Made by a program: the position numbers and the translations under genes. This document shows, piece after piece, positions 22,501 to 33,300 of a stretch of DNA of 64,000 nucleotides. The DNA is from Cephalopachus bancanus (lineage: Eukaryota; Chordata; Mammalia; Primates; Tarsiidae): positions 5,146,001-5,210,000 of the forward strand of contig JAPVLO010000153.1 of assembly GCA_027257055.1 (NCBI GenBank), read 5' to 3'. The number at the start of each line of letters is the position of its first letter. The first letter of the stretch is position 1. The notes under the pieces were generated by a model. It searched no databases, was not told where the DNA came from, and saw only the letters and a list, made by a program, of their open reading frames with translations.

Positions 22501-24176
22501 CAGAGGCACTGGGAGCTGCAGGTCGCTCGGACTTCCTAGTCCCTATACACTCTACGAGCCCAACAGCCGCATCACGAACAGACGCCCAAGGGATGTAAAA
22601 TGCATTCGTCTCCGCAGCTGTGGGAGGTGACGGCCGAATTAAACGCTTCCCCGGGTGGCCTGAACCAGGACGGGGTCCGGGGTTCTGGGTGGAGATCAAG
22701 AGGGGGACCCTGGAAGGGAGGCGGGGATGCCCGTGAACTCATGGAGAGGAAAGGTGCTGAAAGTTTTGCATTGACCTGGAAACAGTCTTTCCCACCTCGT
22801 GGGGGGGAAAAACCAAGGTTTTCCTAAGAATCCGTTTTATTTGAGGGGAGGGTGATAATCAACTGCATGAATCTCTCAGGTTTCGCTTGAGACTTCTCTC
22901 CAGACACTAGTCCCCTGGAGACTGAACTGGGATTAGGAAGAGACTGGGTACCATCGCGCCCCGGGGTGCCTTGTTTCCTCCCCCTCTCCTCATTGGCTGG
23001 AGCTTGCTCCCGAATTTACAAGGCCTTTTCTCGCCCACCCCTCACTGCGTGGCCCTCCTTTCCAGAGGGGCGCCCCTCCCCCCTCCACACATGCACACAC
23101 ACACGCACACCCACACCCTCTTGGGCTGAGAACAGCTGAGTTCCCAGTCTGCGCAGTCCCACGGCCAAGGCCTTCCGGTGTCCGAGCACTAACCAAGCGT
23201 CCAGGACTGAGTGCAAGTCACCCGAGCGTGACGGGGACGCAGGGAGCTAGCGACCCTTTGGGAGGGGACGGGATTCGGGCTAGATTCTCGCAAAGCTGCA
23301 AAAAATACCACGAAGGATTGAAACTTTCCAGACACCTGTAGCCTTTGCCTAACAGCGATGGTGGCGCATTGATTGAGTCCTTGCTTTACGCTCTGCTAGA
23401 CCTTTTCTTGCATTATTAATGCAAGAATTAATTAATTAACCTTAAGAGGTGGAATTCGTATTTTAAACTGGGTCGATGCTTCGGGAAGTCATTAAACCCA
23501 GATCTTCCCATACAGGCCCAAAGTCTCCTAAATCCCTGCCAACGTCTTGTTATGGCTACAAAATACGTATTTCGATGGGAAGAACGACGCGTGGGCGGCG
23601 GGCGGGGTGACTGGTGCCACTGAGCCTGACCCTGGCTGGTTCAGACAGAGGGGTGCTCTTGATTTTATTACCAAAGGGAAAGACCTGGGTCGAGGCCTAT
23701 GGGAGCTGCCGGGCGGGGAGGGGAAGTCTCCAGCGGGGACAGAAGACGCAGGACTGGGGCTACCCGATTGCCCCCACCACCACCACCACCCCAGAAATGG
23801 GAGACGTAGCACGCCAAGAAAGGGACTGGATAGGAGTCCTAGTGTTATAGTGGTGTGGGGGAGGGGTCACCGGAGGGGACTGCTCGAAACTGGGGGGGGG
23901 GCGGGGCTGGAGGAGGTGAGGGGTAGCTGCAGCCTGAACCGGGAATGCAAGCTGCTCCTGGGGCGCACCGGGGAGGGGGAAGCTCACGGGGGACTTGGAA
24001 AGAGGGCAGGGGATGCCCGGGGAACCGGCGGCCTGCGGTGCGGGAGGAGGGCTGTGCCGAGTTTGGAGGGGGACGCGGGGATGTCGCGCCCGGGACAGCG
24101 CCGCGGCCGGGGACGCCCGGGCCTAACGTGCACTCTGCGCTTCTCTTCCCCACCGCCTGCCCTCCCGCCTGCGCAG
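19506..24176 (+). other. GDNF: GDNF intron 1
   Basis: The 4.67 kb intron runs from GTGAGT to the acceptor CCTGCGCAG (ending 24176) behind a C-rich tract. The first 3 kb is CpG-rich and repeat-free and probably holds further promoters or enhancers. A short CA tract lies at about 20600. Near 23400-23450 there is a cluster of TAATTA-type homeodomain cores (AATTAATTAATTAACC), close to the candidate alternative first exon. No independent gene is supported. Confidence 0.75.
23336..23360 (+). pseudogene. GDNF: Remnant of alternative GDNF first exon
   Basis: Read in the frame that would splice into GDNF, the codons are CTG TAG CCT TTG CCT AAC AGC GAT G, followed by donor-like GTGGCG. They translate as x-stop-P-L-P-N-S-D-(G). 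I recall a human isoform with N-terminal extension MQSLPNSNG. The LPNS-D/N-G match and the correct phase into exon 2 suggest the same exon, with the ATG replaced by CTG and the Gln codon by TAG. If so, the extended isoform cannot be made here, though the exon could still serve as untranslated leader. Confidence 0.45.
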
Positions 24177-24199
24177 GTGCAGCCGGACGGGACTCTAAG
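24177..24199 (+). other. GDNF: Exon 2 untranslated leader part
   Basis: Twenty-three bases between the acceptor (GCGCAG, 24171-24176) and the GDNF ATG. They carry the last codons of uORF3. The start context is A at -3 and A at +4, better than that of any upstream ATG. Confidence 0.85.
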
Positions 24200-24350
24200 A
24201 TGAAGTTATGGGATGTCGTGGCTGTCTGCCTGGTGCTGCTCCACACCGCGTCCTCCTTCCCGCTGCCCGCCGGTAAGAGGCCTCCCGAGGCGCCCGCCGA
24301 AGACCGCTCCCTCGGCCGCCGCCGTGCGCCCTTCGCGCTGAGCAGTGACT
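24200..24350 (+). CDS. GDNF: GDNF coding exon 2
   Basis: Encodes residues 1-50 plus one base of codon 51. It has hydrophobic signal peptide [10 protein letters not shown] and pro-region [20 protein letters not shown]. The donor is GACT|GTAAGAACC (24350/24351). The exon's 151 coding bases leave phase 1, which exon 3 completes as T+CA = Ser. Confidence 0.97.
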
Positions 24351-27300
24351 GTAAGAACCGTTCCCTCCCCGCGGGGGGGGCCGCCGGCGGACCCCCTGGA
24401 ACCCCCCTGCCCCCCGCACGCAGCCGAGCCGGCCCGACGGCCAAGGCAGTGCGGGCGTTGAAGCCCCCAGGAGTGTGTGCCTGCCCCCTGCTGCCCCAAG
24501 GCCCCCTTGCACACGCCTGGCCGGAACACGACACGTGCTGGCTTGCCCAGCACAGAGGGTATAGAATGTTTATGCCGTCCCCTTAGCGTTCCGATGAGCA
24601 AATGTCCTCCCCACCGCCACCACCACAGGAACACACAGTTTTCCCTTTTTCTCCGCTTCCCCATTTTATATACACACTCCGGTTTTTCTTTCTTCCAAAA
24701 CCTTTTATCTGTTTTGCTGTACCTGGTTGTGCTTAATTTTGAAAACTTGCACTTTCATCTTAAACTGTGCCTGCAAAGAGAGAGTCTGGCTTTTCACAAA
24801 ACCAAGCCAGAGACAGAGAAAACACAGAAGGGCCTCAATTTCCAGAGCAAGCATCTGGGTAGTGTCAAATCTGTTCAGAAAAGTTCCGGTTCTAGAAAGA
24901 CTTAACCGTAAATAGTGCTGGCTGGGACTGGGGGGAAAAAGCTGTAACTCATGCCACATATGACAATGCTCACTCTTGAAAAAACGACCGGGTTATTCTG
25001 TCAGGTGCGGTGGCTCAAGCCTATAATCCCGGCACTTTGGGAGGCCGAGGCGAGAGGATTGCCTGAGCCCGCTGGTTCCAGACCTGCCAGGGCAAGATGG
25101 TGAGACCTACAATAAATCAAAAGATTAGCCGGACATGACAGCGCTTGCCTGTAGTGCCGGCTACTTGAAAGGCTACCAGCAGGTCGTCGCAGGGGTGACT
25201 GTGAGTGTGCCACTGCACTCCAGCCTGGGCAACAGAGTGAAACTCCAACTCAAAAAAATAAATAAATAAAAGACCAGGTTATTCTTATTAGAAAATAAGT
25301 ATGTGATTTACCTCTCAAAAATGAACTTGTTTTAGGAGCAAGTCAATTAGGGTATATTTGATTATTTGATATCATTGACCCTCTGCTCTTCAGAAGTTTG
25401 TGGCATAAAGTGAGGGATGGCATATTACAAATTATATAGAGGCTGTTGCAGAAGTATGAGCTTAACAACAGCAGCAATAGAAAATGTGACACAACCCCAA
25501 AATAAAGCAGCAGTGAGCTGTAATGTAGCCCGAACACCACCCTGGCCATTCCTCCCACAACCACTCCCCCCCCAGTCACCCCACCTTCACCCCCATTATT
25601 TCTCTAGCTGTTTTGCACTTGAGATGTATTGTGGTCATGGCCACAGTAGTTGTCCTGCACAAGTCACCAGTGTGCTAGGAGTCCCCAAAACCCAAACAGG
25701 AAACAACCCATTGAATGGGATGTGCTTGTTTTATTCTTAATTATAGCAAAGAAAGAATCTTCTTCCGTAAGTCCCAAGAAAGGGGAAAGAGTGCAATTCT
25801 CTGAAGGCAAGTTAAGACTTCAAAAGTGATTTAGGCTGTGTGCAGTGGCTCATGCCTGTAATCCCAGTACTTTTGGAGGCCGAGGTGGGAGGATTGTCTG
25901 AGCCCAGGGGTTGGAGACCAGCCTGGGCAACTTGGTGAGACCTCATCTCTACAATGAATCAAAAAATTAGCTGGGCGTGATGGCACACGCCTGTAGTTCC
26001 AGCTACTTGGAAGGCTGAGGAGGAAGGATCGCCTGAGCCCAGCAGGTCAAGGCTGCAGTGGCCATGAGCTGCCACTGCACTCTAGCCTGGGCGATAGAGT
26101 AAGACTCCAACTCAAAAAAAAAAAAAAAAGTGATTTAGGGTTAGAAATAGAACATGTTTGATCCCTTGAAATTAAAGTACCTGTTCCAAGCATTTGTCAA
26201 TAACTATATGAAGCCTATCCTTAAAGGCTTTCTTTTCCATCACAAATTTAGTGTACATAAATGTTTCTTCAATGGAAATTTAAACTTAAAATGCTACTAG
26301 TGTCATTGTCTTCTGAGCAGCCCCCATGACAGCTGAATAACTGACTGTTCATTCATTTGAACAGCCGAGGTGAGAGGGACAGGAACAGGGTGCCAGATAA
26401 TAGTTGTCTAGCTCAGACATTGCCGGGAGAAAAAGATAACTGTGCCTGATTATGAAGCCGATTAATTCATGGAGGTTGAATTGCCATATTAGTGTCCTGT
26501 CTACATAGGCTTATTTAATATTAAACTCCTGATTCTGGCTCTGCTTTCAACTAACTGTGACTTTGAGCAAGTTACTTACTTACTTTAGAACTCAATGAAT
26601 AATCTGTAACTGTCCAAAAAAGGGAGGCTGTCCTTCTCCACAACACCAGTGGCTATGAGATTTTTCCCCTTGGCCTTTACGCTTCTGTCCTAATCATCTT
26701 ATGGGAAGAGACGCATAAAAAGAGACTGGAATCACCTGAGAAACTTTAAAAATTAATGATGCTGGACCTCACCCCAGATTCTGATTTACTTGGTTTGGGG
26801 TTTGGCATGGGCATCTGGGTTTTTAGGTGTTCCCCAAAATAGTCTACTGTGCAGCCAGGGTTAAATCACTATGGCTTTGATAATACCCTAAGAAAATCTG
26901 TAGCTCATATAAGGTACAGCCAGTCACAAAACAAGCAGGTTAACACTGATGGGAGGGGCATGTCGTGGGGGGGGGGAATACTTCCCTTTTCCAAAACTAA
27001 GTTATCGATGGACAGGATTCTGACTACTCTATTTACATTTGAACCAGCAGAACACACCCCATTCTGTTTTATCTATGGGAAGACCCAATAGCTCCCAGAG
27101 GAAACCTGAAAGAGAAATGTTCCCAGAGAGAAACTGAGCTGCATTCTAAGCCAAATTGACTTCTTTCCAGGTATGTTCAAGTCAGTAGCAAGCTGTCAGT
27201 GCAGGGAAGGCAAAATAATGACAGTCTGCAGACTTTGAACAGTCAACCAGTGTCAACACGCCCCTGTCACAGTGCTGACATTTATATCCTGCACTGTACA

Positions 27301-30300
27301 TGGTGCAACTGGTTAAGACTTATGTAGAAAAATTAAGTCGCTGTGTTTCATTTAAAAATAGAAAGTACCATAAACTCTGGTTCCTCTGGTTCCCTCCAAA
27401 TGCTTGTAACTTACTGATTGAGCAAAAGATCTTTTGTGCCACAGTAATAGTAATTCTGTTTTCAGAGGGGGACTGGACTATACCTGGTTTGCACACTCAC
27501 CTTTGAGATGGCATGTGTTCTGCTGGTTCCCACATAAAAGAAACATCCAGAATTCTATTTCTAGTATTATCTCAGTAGGAGCTAGCCAAATATAATTCAT
27601 AATTTTCTAATGTGCATGCCTAGAGGTTGGCTATAAAGTAACTGGCGCTCTAGCAACTTCGAACTTGTCTAAATCAAGGACTTGTTATGTTCCTTTTGGG
27701 ACACCCAAGACATTTCTCTTTAGTCATTTTTTTGGTTTATTTCTCTTTTTGCCAGTATCTTCTCCAAACAGAGATTAGAACAGGTATGGGAACTCTTTGA
27801 GATAAAGCTTGCAGATGTCATTGTATTTTAGAGCTGGAAGGAAACCTCTTTTGTTCTAGAGACCAAAAGAGGTAAAGCAACTTGTCCATATTGCCGGAGT
27901 TCCATGATGGCAGGAGGTGGGTCTGCTGAAGCCAGAACCAGAGCTTCCTCCAAACTACTGACATTCACTTTACATGGGAAGAGGAAGACACTTTATATGC
28001 AGGGGGAGGTCTTCAACTAATGACTTAGTGTTGCACAAGGTGGTCTGAATTGAGGGTTAGTTCATAGTAGTCCTAGTCCCCATCTCAACTTGAAATGTAG
28101 TTCACAAGTGAAAGCATAGAGTGCATGGGGTTTTGAAGTCTTGCAATCCAAATGCACATATTCATTCAACAAATAGTTAAATTTATATGCCTGTGTATGC
28201 CAGGCACTGACATGCTAGGGAAACCTTGATACCCCCAATAGACAAAAGTCCCTGCCCTCATGGAATGCTTTCTACTAAACGTACACATGCAGTACACATG
28301 AAAACTGAACATGAAGGGACCCTGGGTTGGTAAATTTGGCTTAATTTTGTGTGTGACTGGAAGGGACATTGAGCACTGTTAAGTTGTAATTACAGGTAAT
28401 TCCCAACTTATAATATGACGAGATAATATTCTGCCAGTTTGGCAGCAGGTCACAGATATTTCCTAAATAAATAATCTTTTAAGTCAAGCTATTCAATTCT
28501 CAGGCTAGTCCACAAAAATCTATGTAAACCATCAAACCACTGAACCATAATTCAGAATAGTACCAGGCGAGGGTCTCTGCCCTGAGTGCCATGTCCCATA
28601 ATCTGCAGAATGAAGTCACAGAACAAGAAAACAGGGAGGTGGGACAAGTCAGAGTGCAAGGTAATGCATTCAGATGAGACAAGGGTTTGGATCTTGCCAC
28701 TTAACCAAAATGTTAAGCCAAAAGCCTGCTCCTTAACATCACTCATATATATATATGCATATATATATATATATATATAGCAAAAAATATAGATGGTGAG
28801 TTATTAGTAACACAGTTTCAACATGTATACTTGATTTGACTACTGTTACATCTCTTAAGCCTCCGTTCCGTCATCCGTAAAGTTGGGATAATAGTACACC
28901 TGCCTCATGGGGTTGATGGAAGGATTAAATGAGATACTGATAGGTAGGCCTGTGCTCCATAAATAGGGATGCCGTTGTTATTTGCCACCCTCCTACTTCC
29001 AATGGCCCCTCCCTGGGCACCCAGTGAACTCCCTTCTTTCGCCATGACATCTGCCAGGATCCTGCTCTAAATGGTGGAATTTCAGCAGCACAACAGAGTA
29101 CTGACAGTGAAAGAAATGCAGGCCTTGCGGGGAGGCTATTTTGGGCCCCACAGCTAGTTGGTCAGCACGTAGGCAGGCCAAGCTTGCCTGGGATTCTGCC
29201 CCTGGGTCAGCTGCCCCTGGCTCTTCCCAGGTTTCACGGCTCTGTCTCTTCCTCAGTTGCTAAGCCCACATATTTCCTATGGAATTTTTCCCACCAGACT
29301 CCCATGGTCATGTTAGGGAGACCCCTTTCCCCTGTGGGAAGAAGTCAGCCAAGGCAAGGGAAGATCCTTCTTTGTAAGTGATAAGAGGGTTGTGGATTGG
29401 AGGCTACCTGTATTGAAATGGAGAGTTTCTGTTTTAAATTATCCCAGCTGGGCCTACGGCTTAAGATGTTTCATAAACCCAGCAAAGAAACGCTTAGTAA
29501 ACTGTCAACCCACCATTACATAGCTAAGGAAGCATCTAGCACAGCAAGCTGGTTAAATGTTAAGCTTTCAGCTGTAATGTTATGAGATAATAGAATTCAG
29601 AATAAACAAGCACTATCTATCTATTTCTTCTCATTGCCTAGGGACTGTATGAATGAACAGTACTATAGTAAAGTAACTACCCAAGCTGAAAAGGGACTCT
29701 TGGAATCAAGAAATGGCACACCCAACTCTTTTAGGAGGTCCTGATTCCTTTTTTGAGATCTGAGATGGACAACCACCCTGGCCCCAATCTGGAAACCTGT
29801 TTCAAACTGTTGCTGTTTAGAGAAATCTATTTAAGGTTCAACCCAAGAAAACTGATTTAAATAGAAAAAAATAGCCGGGCTCTGTGGCTCAGCCTGTAAT
29901 CCCGCGCCTTTGGGAGGCTGAGGTGAATGGATTGCCGGAGCCCACGGGCTCAAGACCCGCCTGGGCAGTGAGATCTCTTCTCTACAATAAATCAAAAAAT
30001 CAGCCAGGCGTGATAGCACATGCCTGTAATTCCGGCTACTCGGAAGGCTGAGGCAGAAGGATTTCCGGAGCCCAGCAGGCGAGGCTGTGGTGGCCCGGAG
30101 CGGCCACTGCACTCCAGTCTGGGAGACCGAGTGAGACTCCAACTCAAAAAAAAATAAATAAATAAAAATAAATACATAAATAAATAAATAAAAATAAAGA
30201 GAAATCTATTTAAGGCTGAATTTGAATTAGCCAGTTTTAGGCCCTTAGGTTCCAAAAGCCTAAGTGATATGCTCAAAAGACTCTACTTTAGCAGATATAA

Positions 30301-33300
30301 AAATAGAAGCTATCTGATATTTTCCCTCCTGATGTCCCTTTGATTTTTGTTTATTTAGCACTCATGGCATAGCACCTTCTTTTGATTAAATTACTTGTTA
30401 TTTAATTAATTACTTGAACTCAATCAAGAAGCAAGTATTAAATATCTTTCACGTGCTAGGTGCTTTGCAGCCTCCAAAAGCTAAATTTTGACCTTGAATA
30501 GCATGTGATCTAGTTGTAAACTGTAGGTAGGTGAGTGGGCAGATGAATGGATGGGTAGACAGTCAGATAGATAGATACATCTGCCCTGAGGGATCACTGA
30601 GATTTGGCGATCATCACACGAATGAATGCAGGGAAGAGGGAGAATTTGACCTGGTATGATTGGGGAAAGGAAGAGAAAAGGCAAGAGGGACATTCCAGAC
30701 TAGGGAGCAATATGGGAAAAATTGTGACCATGATATGAGGAAGGTGTAGCTTGTGGGCACAAGGAGAAGGAAACACCAGTCTTTGAGGACTAGGAAGAGG
30801 CTGAGAAGTGGTGAGAAATTTAAGATATCTTGGTAGCTGATAACCAGATTATGTGATGCCATAAAGTCCAGGAAGAGACGATATTTTCTGTTTCATATAG
30901 CGGTCAGACACCTCTGAAGCAGGCAGGTGACAGCAAGTGGACTCTTGCTTCAAAGCTGTCCTGTAGCAGAAGTTACCTAAATACCCAGGCTGCTCATGAG
31001 TGGGGGTCCCTAGCATAGGCATGTCTTTTATTTTGAAATACTGTAATCTTATTTTTTAAAAGCTTCTAGGCATAGGTGCAATTGAATCAACCTGTTAACC
31101 CTCAAGTAAGTGAATATCTGCAAATAAACACTTAATGTTAAGGTTAATGTCATAGCACCTCATAACAAATAGATTTCCATCTTGTCCTGAAATCGAATGA
31201 GTCTGAGTTCTCTTGGACAAGAGAAGAAACTATTATCCCCATTTTACAGGAGAAGAAATGAGACCTAGAGAGAAGTTCCAGATCACAACCCTAGTAAGTG
31301 GTACAGCCAGAATTTAAATCTTAAATTTCCAGTGCCAAAGTCAACATTTCTTAACTTTACACGCTGTGTACCATAGTAGTAGTAGATTAAGAAAACACAG
31401 ACATCTGGCTTGCTGAAAATGCACTCACTTACCCTGAAACACAGATTTCCAGGACAATCAAACAAGTAAGCGAATCAAAGGAGACGCATAGAGCATTACA
31501 TTTCTTTTAGGTCCTTTTTTTAAAACTTCCGCTTGGGTCACAGTGGGCCTAGTATTATTATGAGGCTACTTCAAAGTCCAGATCAGGACGTTTTAAGAAG
31601 AGAAATGTGAATTTCTCTAAAGTATAATATTGATGATTTTTGCAACGAGAAAAGGATTCCTAACTCTTTGCAACAAAGCAAGGTCTCCCCAGGTTCCTGA
31701 GAAGCAGATAGTGTTTTCAAGACCTTGTAGGAGATACTCGTTCTTGGATCACTCCCATTCTGCCCTGGAAGGAAGGTCAACCACATGGATACCAGGTGTA
31801 ATTGCTCAAATGCTGGAGCGAAGGCCTCAGTGGGAATAGGAGTTGGTTTGCATAAGCAGAGTTTGGTTATCTCCTTCAGTAAATGTTCATGGAACAATGA
31901 ATACCCATATACCCTTCACCGATTGACCTTCTTTTAGCATTTTGCCTCTTTTCTTTTCTGAACTATTTGAGAATTTGTTGTAAACATTGGAACATTAAAT
32001 ATTTCAACATGTGCTTTCTAAGAATAAGACAATGCCTTATGCAAGAGGGAATCCCAAAAAAAGGAATTTACTCATTTAAAAAAACGTGTATTTATTCCTA
32101 TATGTTTAAACTTCAGTCACCTTCAAAGTACTCTCCATTTGATGCAATACACCTATCAAGATGTTTTTTCCACTGCTCAGAACAGTTTTTGAACTTGTCG
32201 ATTTTGATACCTTTTAGTACTTCTGTCATTTTTTGTTTTTCCTCTTCCTCATCGGCAAAATGTTTTCCCTTGAGGACTTTTTTCATCTGGGAAGCAAAAA
32301 AAAAGTCACTCGGGCAAGATTGGGTGAATAAGGATGGTGGGGCCTAGGAGTCATGCTGATTTTTATCAAAAACTGCTGAACACTCAGTGCAGTGTTGGCA
32401 GGTGTGCTCATAAATCACCCACCATAAAATGGGTCAGTGGGTGAAAGAAAGAATCTCAAAAAAATTAGCTTAACTGAAGCTTAACACAGTCTCTCACAAC
32501 AACACTAACTGGTACATTGGTGCCAATGGGTTCCTAGAATGGGAAACCTGTACTACAAGGAGATGCCCTCCAAAAGATAATTCCAGGCTTTTTGGGGTCC
32601 CCCTTATCTAACCATAGTTCGGTGGTCAGTCTCAGGAAATTTAGCATGATACTATTATTCAATAGATAGTCCACATTCAAATTTCCTCAACTGTGGCAAT
32701 AGTGTCCTTTATGTTTTTTCATTCTTGTTTTTATTTTTTTAGTCCAGGACCACAAAATTCCCTTTGACTGTCTGGTCTCTTTATTCTCCTTTAATCTGGA
32801 ATGGTTCCCATTTTTTTCCCATGACATTGACATTTTTGAAAAGTCTGGGCTCCCTTACCTACTGTTTCCCAGACTGTCCTTCTATTTAGATTTTGGTTAT
32901 TTCCATATGAGTGGATCCAGGTAAACATCCTTGTAATACAATGTTCGTGATACTGTGTCCTCACATCAGGAGGCACCCGATACCAGTTTCTCCCAAGAAG
33001 CCACACATCCCCAAAGACCTTCATATGGCACCTAAAGGTGATTCTGCCTGGACAGGGCCCACAATGGAATGGGTGAGATGGGCAAGGAGCACACCATCTT
33101 TTTGGTAATGTAGAAGGGGAACTGGAAAAGGGGACCTGGACAAGGAGAACCACAGCAGGAGCATTCTCAGTTTTAGGACATAGCACATATTGAAGTTGAG
33201 GAAATGGACACTGATCCCCTTAAAACCACCCACAGGCACTGCAGAAAGTCTTCGTGTACCCCCAGAGGGACACGTGCTTCAGTGTGAAGACACTGCTCCA

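Larger units (their letters stand above)
18400..22700. promoter_or_regulatory. GDNF: CpG island over GDNF promoter, exon 1 and early intron 1
   Basis: Base composition changes abruptly from AT-rich flank to strongly G+C- and CpG-rich sequence with many GGGCGG/CCGCCC-like Sp1 sites. A second, smaller CpG-rich block covers exon 2 (about 23880-24540). The many long open frames on both strands here are a by-product of the missing stop codons in GC-rich DNA. Confidence 0.88.
19470..24203 (+). other. uORF3, spliced across exon 1/2, ends on the GDNF start codon
   Basis: Twelve codons in exon 1 (19470-19505, starting MSNWGS) join in frame to GTG CAG CCG GAC GGG ACT CTA AGA TGA in exon 2 (24177-24203). 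The 20-residue frame stops at 24201-24203, overlapping the GDNF ATG (24200-24202) as ATGA. ATG context is weak (T at -3, T at +4). It would act as a gate on GDNF translation; whether ribosomes use it is inference. Confidence 0.5.

Noticed and set aside
20424..22699. Many 100-200 codon frames on both strands in early intron 1
   Set aside because: All overlap each other in the CpG island and have no coherent protein; chance open frames in GC-rich intron.
23945..24199. In-frame extension of GDNF upstream of MKLWDVV
   Set aside because: The extension is intronic sequence before the acceptor at 24176; the Met at 24200 begins the signal peptide and gives the known 211-residue length.
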